Of a DNA stretch of 64,000 nucleotides, positions 54,301 through 57,599 are shown one piece after another. The stretch lies in the NCBI GenBank assembly GCA_963682025.1, contig OY821519.1, positions 146,300,312 to 146,364,311 of the forward strand, written 5' to 3'. Every line of letters begins with the position of its first letter. The first letter of the stretch is position 1. Source of the stretch: Cordilura impudica (taxonomy: Eukaryota; Arthropoda; Insecta; Diptera; Scathophagidae). The translations under genes and the position numbers were made by a program. A model generated the notes under the pieces. The model made no database searches. It was not told the DNA's origin and saw only the letters and a list, made by a program, of their open reading frames with translations.

Positions 54301-54948
54301 AATCAGTATCACCTCTTGTGCATATATAATGATCCATATAGTTCCAATTAAAGTTTTCCAACTTTTCTGTTGTAAAATTAACACCAGATATCTCATAGGT
54401 TTCATGCTGTGGTGCATGGAAACGATAGCGATAATCAACATTGATAGGAGGATATGGATGTCTTAAATAGAAATTAAAAATGGTCAAGTTATTACATTTT
54501 ATAATTTTAATTTTCTACCTTGGTCTGTAACCAGTTACTGTAATAACGGAACCGTTTAATGTGATTTTATGGAAAATTCGACCAATTGATAATAAATATT
54601 CCTTTGTTATTTCTGTTATCGGTTTCATGTGTAGCACAGAAGTGGGCCTCGGTTGTTTAAGACCACCACAACATGGTGCGTGAGCAGGAGGATTATTTAA
54701 TTTCTCTTCTAAAACAATCAATTGAAAACCCTGTGCCAGACGTTGTGATACTATTTCTGTACAAACTTCTTCGGTGGATAAAGGTTTTCGATAAATTGCC
54801 CGACTGTTGGCATAATCTAAGTTCACATCATCTGGCAGTAGGGTATAATCGGATATTACATAATCGTTATGCAATGAACGTTTGTCCGGAAAATAATCAG
54901 TTGTTATTGGTAAACAAGCTGGTATTGTAAGTGATTTCCAATCCACTC
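6145..54948 (-). CDS. Iml1: Iml1/DEPDC5, GATOR1 subunit, 3' half of gene (13 exons, partial at 5')
   Basis: Join on minus: 54948-54519, 54461-54287, 37883-37689, 37204-37127, 36912-36848, 33857-33735, 32485-32184, 32115-31948, 16026-15866, 15758-15593, 15532-15420, 6673-6452, 6390-6145. These give 2444 nt with one open frame, about 814 residues plus stop, and every intron is GT-AG with matching phase. Seen: SLTIPACLPITTDYFPDKRS and ENFNWNYMDHYICTRGDTDY blocks, a DEP domain (GVAFISHQQSLPSYTFVSFD ... MICHASGD ... GFYLYFI), then RMEWGHVKYH, LVPVPADP, ILARFGFLPC, YVHCSGNMFVL and FRDFCSNSDNRL. These match the DEPDC5/Iml1 family as I know it. Known role: with Nprl2 and Nprl3 it forms GATOR1, the GAP for Rag GTPases at the lysosome that lowers TORC1 activity on amino-acid shortage. 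The first exon starts mid-codon, so upstream exons lie outside the window. Intact and probably functional. Confidence 0.93.
6452..6673 (-). CDS. Iml1: Iml1 exon 12 of window (222 bp)
   Basis: 74 whole codons beginning VLPKEYQYVHCSGNMFVLIR. Acceptor atctttttag, donor GTAATC. The second half (SQKCKRKFYKIVTLISSCSK to NTNVPKK) is less conserved in my memory of the family. Confidence 0.92.
6680..7440. other. AT-rich intron sequence
   Basis: Start of the 8.7-kb Iml1 intron. It has long T runs (7273-7283, 7320-7336) and no recognisable protein or RNA. Confidence 0.4.
7511..8460 (+). pseudogene. jockey-like LINE copy A, ORF1 (gag-like)
   Basis: Starts MARGAKSSCKRKLLANKKM, with a region containing FKRTSLGTKIFAPSKELYEC and LHGLPRINSEDITEELKNYN, the Pre-C2HC type domain of jockey-clade ORF1. 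A frameshift at an A run near 8030 moves the frame. Then zinc knuckles follow: CWNCLMYGHGGEHCHR, CMICAEQHYTSVC and CFNCK. The product would bind element RNA in a ribonucleoprotein. The frameshift makes it non-functional. Confidence 0.8.
8640..9910 (+). pseudogene. jockey-like LINE copy A, ORF2 remnant
   Basis: Begins with a scrap of endonuclease (NLLSFNVRHLIESSRRIELL, then FLQETHLR), with most of the domain lost. It then jumps to reverse transcriptase: FERIIREKM, YQFGFKRNHSAIDAL, SLDIEKAFDKAFHKG and SGVPQGAILAP (8964-9353). A broken continuation reads FKDKIKSLGITFNKLFKFND near 9500. No YADD box was found, so the palm is deleted. Confidence 0.75.
9920..10350. other. 3' region of LINE copy A, AT-rich
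   Basis: Holds the tail of the ORF2 reading, then T-rich direct repeats (ATTATT...TTTTGTTCATTATTTC occurs twice near 10120-10175). No other gene is visible. Confidence 0.4.
10353..11437 (+). mobile_element. Helentron/DINE-like element, copy 1
   Basis: Starts ATACCCTCCACACC, with GAGGGTATAT 20 bp later able to pair with it. A unique block with CGTCTGTCCGTCTGTCTGTG near 10490 follows, then an internal minisatellite (10800-11378), then GGTGGAGGGTATC. The 3' hairpin is ATTCGGC/GCCGAAT (11399-11415), and the element ends CTTCCTTGTTTT. A 5' block, central tandem repeats and a 3' stem-loop are the layout of DINE-1/Helentron-associated elements. That class label is inference. A second copy lies reversed at 50575-52910 and end fragments lie at 32515 and 62483. 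Confidence 0.6.
10800..11378 (+). repeat. GAAAAATGGAAAAT minisatellite
   Basis: Irregular tandem array of units like GAAAAATG and GAAAATG with variants (AAATTAAAA, GAAAACG). It is the central repeat block of the Helentron-like copy and the reverse complement of the array at 50575-52010. Confidence 0.85.
11500..11900 (+). pseudogene. jockey-like LINE copy B, ORF1 zinc-knuckle fragment
   Basis: Closely repeats copy A from its mid-ORF1 (8028 on): CWNCL, GGEHCHRSAACMICAEQHYT and SVCPFN, with small indels. The N-terminal half of ORF1 is absent, so the copy is 5' truncated right next to the Helentron-like element. Confidence 0.75.
11950..14950 (+). pseudogene. jockey-like LINE copy B, ORF2 (EN-RT) and 3' end
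   Basis: Nearly full ORF2 in several frames. Endonuclease 11995-12575: MLHLNANGISNFSKLKQFEI, SLNETFF, RGGGVALLI, TVFGDLNAKH, and SDHRPIICTL at 12625. RT 13250-14470: SYRPISKLSNLGKIFEKIL, LDIEKAFDTVWHDGLLFKI, TSGLPQGSVLSPLLYSIYTS, YYADDTALISS, KIKINPNKTQAIIFPFN and IRPILTYACPIW. A C-terminal stretch ends at 14636. All RT motifs including YADD are present, but at least four frameshifts break it. The 3' end is A-rich near 14940. Confidence 0.85.
14960..15413. other. AT-rich intron sequence
   Basis: Between the LINE copy B tail and Iml1 exon 11. Simple A/T runs only, no gene seen. Confidence 0.4.
15420..15532 (-). CDS. Iml1: Iml1 exon 11 of window (113 bp)
   Basis: Encodes EFPEQTRADRMLLFQEAILA, RFGFLPC and ends FNKD in phase 0. 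Donor GTAAGT at 15419-15414. It opens an 8.7-kb intron filled with two jockey-like LINEs and a Helentron-like element. Confidence 0.93.
15593..15758 (-). CDS. Iml1: Iml1 exon 10 of window (166 bp)
   Basis: Encodes INGWIRKANQCNYQLVPVPA, then SDPLRGPIFIPLATQHL and NGDILFE. The LVPVP-DP and DPLR-PIF-PL motifs are family hallmarks. Flanked by introns of 107 and 60 bp. Donor GTTTTT is weak but the frame is right. Confidence 0.93.
15866..16026 (-). CDS. Iml1: Iml1 exon 9 of window (161 bp)
   Basis: Starts after the 15.9-kb intron. Acceptor atttcag, donor GTAAGT. Encodes YRHSHLEIDVNQKSERMEWG, HVKYHTVMQTGFAYEIVVQW and ends IVWDL in phase 0. The RMEWGH-KYH block is characteristic of the C-terminal domain of DEPDC5/Iml1. 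Confidence 0.93.
16201..16705. repeat. MITE-like unit with ACACTATGTGT ends
   Basis: CACACTATGTGTTTT at 16207 is matched in inverted form at about 16260 and again at 16680-16700 (AAAATACACATAGTGT). This gives a non-coding unit of about 500 bp with imperfect terminal inverted repeats. No clean target duplication was found. Low certainty on the borders. Confidence 0.35.
16720..17350. other. AT-rich intron sequence
   Basis: Small open frames (for example 16741-17025) are Lys/Asn/Ile-rich, lack any known motif and are most likely chance. Confidence 0.35.
17985..18012. repeat. GTGCGTGA / TCACGCAC hairpin inside the Transib
   Basis: An 8-bp perfect stem with an AT-rich loop, followed by further CACTCACGA and ACTCACGAGCG words to 18112. 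It may mark a small insertion within the Transib copy. No function is inferred. Confidence 0.35.
18600..20700 (+). pseudogene. Transib/RAG1-like transposase, broken
   Basis: In shifting frames: LSKMTLYTKWGFDGSSGHSS (19431 on, first catalytic Asp region), VPLKLV, WQNPRPSSTRFCRPLKIEF, MIDGKVCNAITDTKST (near 19764, second Asp region), CGATSKDFNNIDEM, LHGWIRFFECIIHLSYKLPI, QPKPGFGNSNDGNTARRFLR, then HGPEII...PMPIGQLTEE with EARNKDFKNYR and SRENTIEDVFNRFL. This last part lines up with the C-terminal Glu region of RAG1 (the EGNESGNKLFRRFRK block). Stops and frameshifts throughout, so inactive. The N-terminal portion (17600-18600) is unreadable. Confidence 0.82.
21845..22310 (+). repeat. Direct duplication, two units about 310 bp apart
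   Basis: A block of about 125 bp starting ATTTCATG(C/T)TTTGTTTTTAG recurs at 21850-21980 and 22175-22305. Both contain the exact run TGAGTGTTCAAAATAATTAT. A third, weaker echo (TTATGTTTTG...TAAATAATAAGT) lies near 22065 and 22375. Confidence 0.7.
22715..23060 (-). CDS. Small two-exon ORF, DUF4806-like (tentative)
   Basis: On minus, SVLKKLEEELTTDKNLEI ends at 22997 at a consensus GTAAGT donor. A 129-bp intron ends in acatttag, and VGAIKRILNGALNNMDRVIS follows with MDFNYDETINTKISENI and a TGA at 22717-22715. The frame joins exactly. The pattern of a Leu-rich helix followed by KRIL..L-N resembles the DUF4806 domain often found in insect element-derived genes. I am not sure of this. The start codon is not clear (a stop lies just upstream), so it may be a fragment. 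Confidence 0.35.
23745..24185. other. AT-rich intron sequence
   Basis: Between the foldback-like block and the LINE 3' end. No coding or structured feature seen. Confidence 0.35.
24190..26981 (-). pseudogene. jockey-like LINE copy C, ORF2 (EN-RT) and 3' end
   Basis: Starts at ATG 26981, overlapping the end of ORF1 by about ten bases. Endonuclease: HVMHWNAQGITTESSAAQME, LLLNETFLKPHYKF, HGGGVLIAI, FIFGDLN and SDHVPISCVI (26350). The RT from 25582 has SYRPISILSQLDKVFEKILQ, QFGFRKEHSTVHQ, NIKAFDSIWHAGLVFKL, GLPQGSVLLPTLYSIYTS, AFYADDSALICTGK and KIKINVNKTQAIIFPYN. Frame breaks near 26470, 25900 and 24620. The LDIEKAFD segment is shortened to NIKAFD, a deletion at a catalytic region. The 3' end on minus runs CAATAAAAATAAAAATAATA with AAT repeats near 24195-24230. 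Confidence 0.87.
26971..28145 (-). pseudogene. jockey-like LINE copy C, ORF1 (gag-like)
   Basis: Reads from 28145 (or the inner Met near 28055, MPKTSDGPSTSANRFQLLSN). It has YKRMTIGTKILSNSLSLYQD, LALLGLPKLDTKNISEEF, and zinc knuckles CSNCAMYGHGAKNCNR, CSACAGNHDYTIC and CYNCIKKNLKHVNH. It is interrupted near 27285, then continues as MDNQDFPQLSRQEQQNIHSN to 26971. Same family architecture as copies A and B but clearly diverged. It would bind element RNA if restored by nature; here it is broken once. Confidence 0.85.
28200..29140. other. AT-rich, one dispersed direct repeat
   Basis: CGAATAAGGAATTATG occurs at 28346 and again at 29626 in the same orientation. The stretch contains no readable gene. 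It may belong to the same old element as the hAT-like relic that follows. Confidence 0.35.
29150..29590 (-). pseudogene. hAT-like transposase scrap
   Basis: On minus, in broken frames: RTNQMAFYRKS, VGNRKSFEKTLLKNIWNDAK, VLVSILSEVQKVNLAFEAPN and LMKYAIKVIVLKRP. The VQKVNLAFEAPN run resembles the late part of BED-type hAT transposases. Several stops. Weak identification. Confidence 0.4.
30060..30720 (+). pseudogene. Tc1-like transposase, N-terminal and middle part
   Basis: In broken frames: KNREKWTIALVRENQRFNKA (helix-turn-helix region), VSEGVVRRRVNN, and a conserved Tc1 pattern AVAKEYVDKCISFWKTVL, then SSFCLEASEVPV in a shifted frame and WYFVCSGVGRLFLVDC. An A/T homopolymer near 30572-30590 interrupts it. 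No clear terminal repeats. Confidence 0.65.
31013..31395 (+). repeat. Interspersed repeat D, copy 1
   Basis: Starts ACTAGCAGATTCC and ends AATATTATAGATA. Matches 34549-34925 along most of its length, including AATCTGCAAAACGGCTAAAA and CAAGAAATCGCCTA. Non-coding. The ACTAGCAGA start and TAATATTATAGAT end recall short retroelement-derived repeats of arthropods, but I cannot name the family. Confidence 0.75.
31400..31860. other. AT-rich intron sequence before Iml1 exon 8
   Basis: No coding or structured feature seen. Confidence 0.35.
31948..32115 (-). CDS. Iml1: Iml1 exon 8 of window (168 bp)
   Basis: Encodes DYTCPLNDLSAFENEWMEFE and later PPPQSWTDGSKN. Acceptor tcatttaag, donor GTAAGT. It ends one base into a Lys codon that is completed 15.9 kb downstream. 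Confidence 0.9.
32184..32485 (-). CDS. Iml1: Iml1 exon 7 of window, DEP domain (302 bp)
   Basis: Encodes STEIKLRPNATITEIFEAMK, GVAFISHQQSLPSYTFVSFD and then MICHASGDLNKPVIAGFYLY. This is the DEP fold of the DEPDC5 family. A second AG lies 8 bp inside the chosen acceptor, but only the outer one (32486-32487) keeps the frame. Donor GTAACT. Separated from the next exon by a 68-bp intron. Confidence 0.93.
32515..32690 (-). mobile_element. Helentron-like 3' end fragment
   Basis: Hairpin ATTCGGC/GCCGAAT (32533-32549) followed by TGATACCTTCAACC, the reverse complement of the 3' end seen at 11380-11437. It begins only about 30 bp from Iml1 exon 7. Confidence 0.6.
32737..33527 (-). mobile_element. 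mariner, internally deleted
   Basis: Ends: ACGAGGGGGAGTCAATAAGT at 32737 and, on minus from 33527, ACGATGGTGAGTCAATAAGT. Inside on minus is a mariner transposase reading: IIIHDIVLSDRQVKLCELDK, ATGISHGSVVSILHDKLGMK and LELFRRDPD, then HGFITIHLK where the WIHHY block is expected. At 791 bp it is well short of a 1.3-kb mariner, so the catalytic part is mostly lost. It sits between Iml1 exons 6 and 7. Confidence 0.8.
33735..33857 (-). CDS. Iml1: Iml1 exon 6 of window (123 bp)
   Basis: Acceptor cttccatag, donor GTACTT. Encodes YIARSTALKSERGGRIIHPA and ADTAVMALNPDLNQHDDYDE. This is a low-complexity linker just upstream of the DEP domain. It ends two bases into a Gly codon. Confidence 0.82.
34549..34925 (+). 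repeat. Interspersed repeat D, copy 2
   Basis: Same orientation as copy 1, 3.5 kb away. Differs by an internal replacement around 34620-34680 and by scattered substitutions. Confidence 0.75.
35038..35220 (+). CDS. Small ORF, unrecognised
   Basis: MATSPTVPEKVFAHLQLRES, YKLCNDVQVCYIDFILVEEK, then a stop at 35220. The composition is more protein-like than the surrounding DNA. An internal CAG|GTCTGTTAC...TTTTAG run could be a 25-bp pseudo-intron or simply coding. It lies in the Iml1 intron opposite to the gene. It could be a captured gene fragment or chance. Confidence 0.25.
   Translation: MATSPTVPEKVFAHLQLRESYKLCNDVQVCYIDFILVEEKLVEFSSVIHQVSIVGSSILE
35225..35430 (+). repeat. Interspersed repeat E, copy 1
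   Basis: Shares with 62640-62830 the runs TGTTTGCTTT, CGTGGTTGCTG, AAATAGCTCGCCCT and CCTCCATTGC. At 62 kb the same body follows a Helentron-like end, so repeat E is probably its internal part. Confidence 0.65.
35530..35790 (+). pseudogene. Tc1-like transposase, C-terminal fragment
   Basis: Reads LGLRDDFWFQQDNNM (second catalytic Asp in QQDN), then after a deletion TDLNPMQNLWGLMERRIRQ (the third catalytic position region) and EAAKDILQVTNL, with frameshifts. Separate from the copy at 30 kb, because Iml1 exons lie between them. Confidence 0.7.
35800..36840. other. AT-rich intron sequence
   Basis: One GGTTCAAATCTC word near 36150 resembles a tRNA B box, without the rest of a tRNA. TTGAAACATCTTTTTTG is repeated in tandem near 36550-36605. 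No gene seen. Confidence 0.35.
36848..36912 (-). CDS. Iml1: Iml1 exon 5 of window (65 bp)
   Basis: Encodes GLTNSPFRERVGSNRLPEKR, then P and the first two bases of Ser. Acceptor atattcag, donor GTTTTT (weak). The frame joins the following exon exactly (CGACCAAG|TTATATAGC). Confidence 0.82.
37127..37204 (-). CDS. Iml1: Iml1 exon 4 of window (78 bp, possible cassette)
   Basis: 26 whole codons, DSPTAQSHLTRRRHSTSIIS and RPPPNQ, rich in Ser, Arg and Pro, as expected of a disordered linker. Acceptor tttacag is good. The donor is a weak GTTCTC. Both ends are in phase 0, so skipping would keep the frame. Confidence 0.82.
37689..37883 (-). CDS. Iml1: Iml1 exon 3 of window (195 bp)
   Basis: 65 codons, SLKYWRFRMYLLPKENK to HINKLKRRKAR. 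The join LLE|SLKYWR restores the family motif even though the intron before it is 16.4 kb. Donor GTAAGC. Reading on into the intron reaches a stop after five codons, so retention would truncate the protein before the DEP domain. Confidence 0.92.
38236..38541 (+). repeat. Left half of a MITE split by the foldback element
   Basis: Starts ATGCTATGTTCACACGGACA. The matching inverted end, TATAGCATGTTCAGACGGCA on minus, lies near 41541. Further inward both halves show the words GAGAGCGAAT and GAATCATGA. Non-coding. Confidence 0.5.
38550..41360. mobile_element. 2.8-kb hAT-like foldback element
   Basis: A near-perfect inverted repeat: left arm 38550 to about 39780, right arm about 40190 to 41360, with a central loop of about 400 bp. 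Ends TAGGGCGGCCC (plus, 38550) and TAGGGTGGCC (minus, 41360). Flanks ATGTATAT (38542-38549) and ATATATAT (41361-41368) fit an 8-bp duplication with one change, as expected of hAT elements. No transposase in it, so non-autonomous. The arms carry mirrored small open frames that are chance. Confidence 0.75.
41369..41545 (+). repeat. Right half of the split MITE
   Basis: Ends GCCGTCTGAACATGCTATAA, the inverted partner of the start at 38236. Contains GAGAGCGAATCAAGTGG, echoing the left half. Together about 480 bp without the insert. Confidence 0.5.
41550..42590. other. AT-rich intron sequence
   Basis: No coding, RNA or clear repeat structure seen. AGCTCACATGTGAGCTCACA near 41765 is a small palindromic repeat. 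Confidence 0.35.
42600..43049 (-). mobile_element. Repeat family C, diverged partial copy
   Basis: Shares with the copies at 53 and 60 kb: GAAAAAGTTCATATCGGATG, AAAATGGACCGATCCTGA, GATCGGGAAGCAGCT and TTTCAATAGCGTTCAT, ending in CATTATACCCTGGTATAGGA. The palindromic end is missing. Confidence 0.75.
43055..43865. other. AT-rich, possible left end of an old hAT
   Basis: GATCAGGTGTGGGACG at 43331 has an inverted partner, CACACCTGATC, at 53936. No gene seen. Confidence 0.35.
43869..43986 (-). repeat. tRNA-derived SINE fragment
   Basis: On minus: an anticodon-arm-like CGCCTATCATGCGG followed by GTGGGTTCGATTCCCAC, a perfect T-arm with B box GGTTCGATTCC. A non-tRNA body (CTTTGGTCTGTCGCTGC ... ACCCGGCTTATCCCTGG) follows. 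The anticodon arm is closest to tRNA-Asp in my judgement. The A-box half is not recognisable, so this is a SINE fragment and not a working tRNA. Confidence 0.6.
44030..45250 (-). pseudogene. BED-finger hAT transposase, broken
   Basis: On minus in changing frames: a BED-type finger (KDKCACLICNSTVALPKRG ... RHFATVHAKFDQEF), PKSIKRKYK, HKKPFTAESLFQNF, and towards the C terminus GFARKENKNVADMITSIDTF and KMKLELWISQINKKDLKHFS. This pattern is that of ZBED-like hAT transposases. The middle is lost. Possible ends of the element lie at 43333 and 53942, with the satellite block nested inside. Confidence 0.7.
45331..45936 (+). repeat. AATTTTT 7-mer satellite (variant block)
   Basis: Tandem 7-bp units AATTTTT with occasional changes (TTTTTTAA, AATTCAAA, AATTTCT). 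A stretch of about 230 bp appears twice (compare 45500-45660 with 45740-45920), a higher-order duplication. Joins directly to the AATATTT array. Confidence 0.9.
45937..50550 (+). repeat. AATATTT 7-mer satellite, about 4.6 kb
   Basis: Roughly 650 tandem copies, essentially without variation except for one irregular spot near 46543-46560 (ATTATATTTAATATATTT). The unit differs from the neighbouring AATTTTT unit by one base. Contains no G or C. It lies in a 16-kb Iml1 intron. Confidence 0.95.
50560..52085 (-). repeat. TTTTCATTTTCCA minisatellite
   Basis: Irregular array of TTTTTCATTTTCCATT-like units, the reverse complement of the array in the Helentron-like copy at 10.8 kb. Near 50580 and 52010-52080 it grades into AATTTTT and AATATTT 7-mers. 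Confidence 0.88.
52086..52910 (-). mobile_element. Helentron/DINE-like element copy 2, 5' block
   Basis: Reverse complement of 10353-10800: TACCCTCTGCCACTGAGGTG region at the right end, GTAACGCATCGAAATAAATT, GATCGTCTGTCCGTCTGTC and TCTAAGCTAGACCGTTCG. The unique block is followed on minus by the minisatellite and then the 7-mer satellites. The 3' hairpin end is not present at 45.3 kb. Carries a MITE at 52199-52612. Confidence 0.7.
52199..52612. mobile_element. 414-bp MITE with TA target duplication
   Basis: Terminal inverted repeats of about 36 bp starting TCGCACCTGTA(T/C)CTCTAAA, then GTGAGTCAACTCAAAA. TA stands on both sides (52197-52198, 52613-52614). The related copy at 10.68 kb has the empty site with a single TA. 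This fits a Tc1/mariner-type non-autonomous element. No ORF. Confidence 0.82.
53047..53826 (+). mobile_element. Repeat family C, copy 1
   Basis: Begins TACCCTATACCATTATGTGG and has a GTCC microsatellite (53180-53203). It ends with GGTATAGGGTATCGT, the perfect palindrome AGTCGGTCTAGACCGACT (53792-53809), and TTTTCTTACTTGTT. Non-coding; its small open frames are shared only because the repeats are. The layout (ATACCCT start, hairpin, CTTACTTGTT end) parallels the Helentron-like family. Confidence 0.85.
53830..54280. other. AT-rich, possible right end of an old hAT
   Basis: GATCGCGATCGACTAGTTGG and CACACCTGATC near 53918-53946 look like a hAT terminal region. The rest, up to Iml1 exon 2, shows nothing. 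Confidence 0.4.
54287..54461 (-). CDS. Iml1: Iml1 exon 2 of window (175 bp)
   Basis: Follows a 57-bp intron (54462-54518). Encodes HPYPPINVDYRYRFHAPQHE and then ENFNWNYMDHYICTRGDTDY, ending LLE on a complete codon. Donor GTAAGT at 54286-54281 is a consensus match. It opens a 16.4-kb intron that holds the 7-mer satellite. Confidence 0.93.
54519..54948 (-). CDS. Iml1: Iml1 exon 1 of window (430 bp)
   Basis: Acceptor ttttctag ends at 54949 and donor GTAGAA starts at 54518. Begins with the last two bases of a codon, then VDWKSLTIPACLPITTDYFP, and later EEVCTEIVSQRLAQGFQLIV. This is a strongly conserved central block of the family. It ends after two bases of an Arg codon completed by the next exon. 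The upstream intron runs past the window edge (over 9 kb). Confidence 0.92.
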
Positions 54949-54954
54949 CTAGAA

Positions 54955-55890
54955 AATTATGATTACTTTATTAAATGCAAAGTATTAAGAATATTTTATT
55001 AACAATTAAACGACATAAATAATACTTTTGAAAACAAATAGATTGAGAGAAGCGAAATTAAAGGACACAACAAAGTCCAAATATGTGCGAAATAAATACC
55101 ACTCCATGATAAAAAAGCTTTAAAAAACAAAAAAATTGTTGGTAATTGTTGAAAGCATCAAAAGTAAAACTATGCAAAATAAGTTATACACATAATTAAA
55201 TACGAGTGAAGGGGCTGACCAACTTAAGACACACAAATTGATATAAAAAAATTAATTCTGTATGTTACACACTTCAATGGATTCATTTTTTATGAAACAA
55301 AACTACTTTCAATAATGGAATAATAAACAGAAAACAAAAAAAAATAAAATATATTTTTATATTTTTATTTAAAAAAATTTCAGTCCACCTTTTGTGAATT
55401 AGAAGTACTGTTATGTACTCAAAATCAAGAACATTTTTTTTAATCTACGAAAATTACTGTTAGGATAATAGATTAATTCCCTTGTCCGCCCTTGGTACAT
55501 ACACAATGTATTAATTTGGTCATCCCCTGGCAACATAATACTGAAATATACATTACATACCTACTTATATAAACTTAAAAAATAATCTTAGAATATTGAG
55601 ATGCTTTAGAAGTGTATTATAATAAACGCTTACAAAAACAATCGAATAAAAAAGAGACTGAATGATTAAGTGAAAATAAAGTTTAATACATTTAATTGCT
55701 GCAAATACACAGATTTATATTCTGAATCATCTTATATATCAGTTGAAAAATTAAGTTTCCACATTTGGACTAAAGCTCGCGATATCAGTAAGTTATGTTA
55801 AAATTTTCAAATTTAAAACGTCATTATCGTCAGGATGGACATTTGTCAACATAACCTTGAAATATTCGCGAATTTGTCATCAGAATCATA
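54955..55890. other. AT-rich intron sequence upstream of Iml1 exon 1 of the window
   Basis: No further Iml1 exon recognised. No coding or repeat structure is clear. Confidence 0.35.
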
Positions 55891-55899
55891 TATAACATC

Positions 55900-56760
55900 T
55901 TTCGCAGGAACTTTTGATATACTTCTTCGATTTGAAGAAATCTGCTAAGGTGTATCGATTGCTTGTAGAAGCAAGTGGTGAGACTACCTCAAGTGAGAGA
56001 AGATGCCGTGAGTGATTTCAAAAGTTTAAGAACGATAAATTTGACATCGAAGACAAAGAATGGAGCTGAAGGCCGAAAGTGTACGAAGACACGGAATTGG
56101 AAGCATTATTGCTTCAAGATTCGATCCAAACGCAAGAAGAACTATTATGAGTAACTCAACAAGATATTTCACATAGTTTAAAATCCTTAAGAAAGAATAA
56201 AAAGCAAGGAAATTGGCGATTTCTAAATGCGATTTTCTAAATGTGAAATGCAGCTTGCCAAGGTTTTCTGCACGGTATAGTCACTGGAAGCAATCATGGG
56301 GATCACCTGGCCAAGCTTCAGCATCTATTCCTAAGCCAAATATTAACGGGGAGTCTTGTATTCTAAGTTGCTCAAAACGACCGAAACCATTACTGTGGTT
56401 GTCCACCGAGCACATCTTATGAGATTGAGTCGAAAACTCAAGGAAAAGCGTACCTAATACTACTCCAGAATTGATAAAGTTACTCTCCTGCATGATAATG
56501 CTCGTCTACATGTTGCGGTGCTGGTGAAACTGGTATTCATATTGCTCCTTCTGATTCCCACTTGTCTCAATCGATGACACATGGGCCGATTCCTGTTTAG
56601 CCCCTAAAGATGAAGCATTCTTCCGAAGAATATTTGTATGCTGCAAGTATGATGGGAAAAAGTAGTGGCAAGCGATGGACAATACCTCAAACAAAACATA
56701 TGGTTCCGTTCGTTTACATAAAATTCCAAAATTTTTTAATGCGAAAATTATATTATTTTT
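55900..56760 (+). pseudogene. mariner transposase, broken
   Basis: In shifting frames: KKSAKVYRLLVEASGETTSS, KFKNDKFDIEDKEWS, YEDTELEALLLQDSIQTQEE, VTQQDISHSLKSL, SWGSPGQASASIPKPNINGE and HDNARLHVAVLVK (second catalytic Asp region). It ends near FVYIKFQNF. Typical irritans-like mariner order, with deletion of the first catalytic region and many stops. Confidence 0.78.
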
Positions 56761-57023
56761 AAACTTGGTATTTTAATATGTCCCAAGGGAAAAAAATTGT
56801 TTTTTCGAACCAATTGCGGTTTATTAAAGTTATATAAGAGTAATGTACCTTAAGGTGGACCTTGAAATTAAATTTTTGCGATATTTTGGTAGATGAGGGC
56901 TCTATTCCGTGCCTTTTTGAAAAAAAATGACAATGCCGAAAAAAAAAATTAAAAAAAAAAAAAATTAGGGGTTGTGCACGAGCCGAGAAAAAGGGCCACT
57001 TTGCCAAAATTAGGGGGGAAATT

Positions 57024-57320
57024 GCCATAGGTCATCAGGGGTCACCCGTAGGGGGGAAGAATGTATGGCCGACCCCCATTAACTTTTTACCGCCAACATT
57101 TTCCCCCAAGACACCCACCCCCTATCTCCTCCCCTTAGGGGGGTCACCATACAAAAATGGAGGTTGCTCAGTATTTTCGAAAAACACCATAGGTCATCAG
57201 GGGTCACCCCTAGGGGGGCAAAATATATGACCGACCCCCATTAACTTTTCATCCCCAACATCTTTTCCGAACAAACTTACCCTCTATCTCCACTCCTTGA
57301 GGGACTCCCCATACAAAAAT
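57024..57320 (+). repeat. Subterminal tandem repeat in the foldback arm (two units of about 162 bp)
   Basis: Two units beginning CCATAGGTCATCAGGGGTCA at about 57025 and 57186, each continuing with CCGACCCCCATTAACTTTT and CCCATACAAAAAT-type runs. Mirrored in the right arm (59160-59480). GC-rich against an AT-rich background. Possible transposase-binding region (inference). Confidence 0.75.
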
Positions 57321-57599
57321 ACTGAAAATCTATGTATTTACAGTTGCACAATATCGAGATTTTTTTGATTTTTTTACAGAAATTCCACCAATATTCAAGA
57401 GTGGTCATTGTTTGGAAAGTCTTGAAAAATTTGAAACGCACACGTAGCAGATGCCCCCATTCATCAGTACCTGTCAGTAAAATATTGCAAAATACGTAGT
57501 ACTTATAAATAGCAGTTCATTCATCGATTGTTGTCATTCAACAAGTGCCGACGACCGCGAAAAGTAAATTGATTTTTCTCCCGTTTTTTAAAAGTTAAG

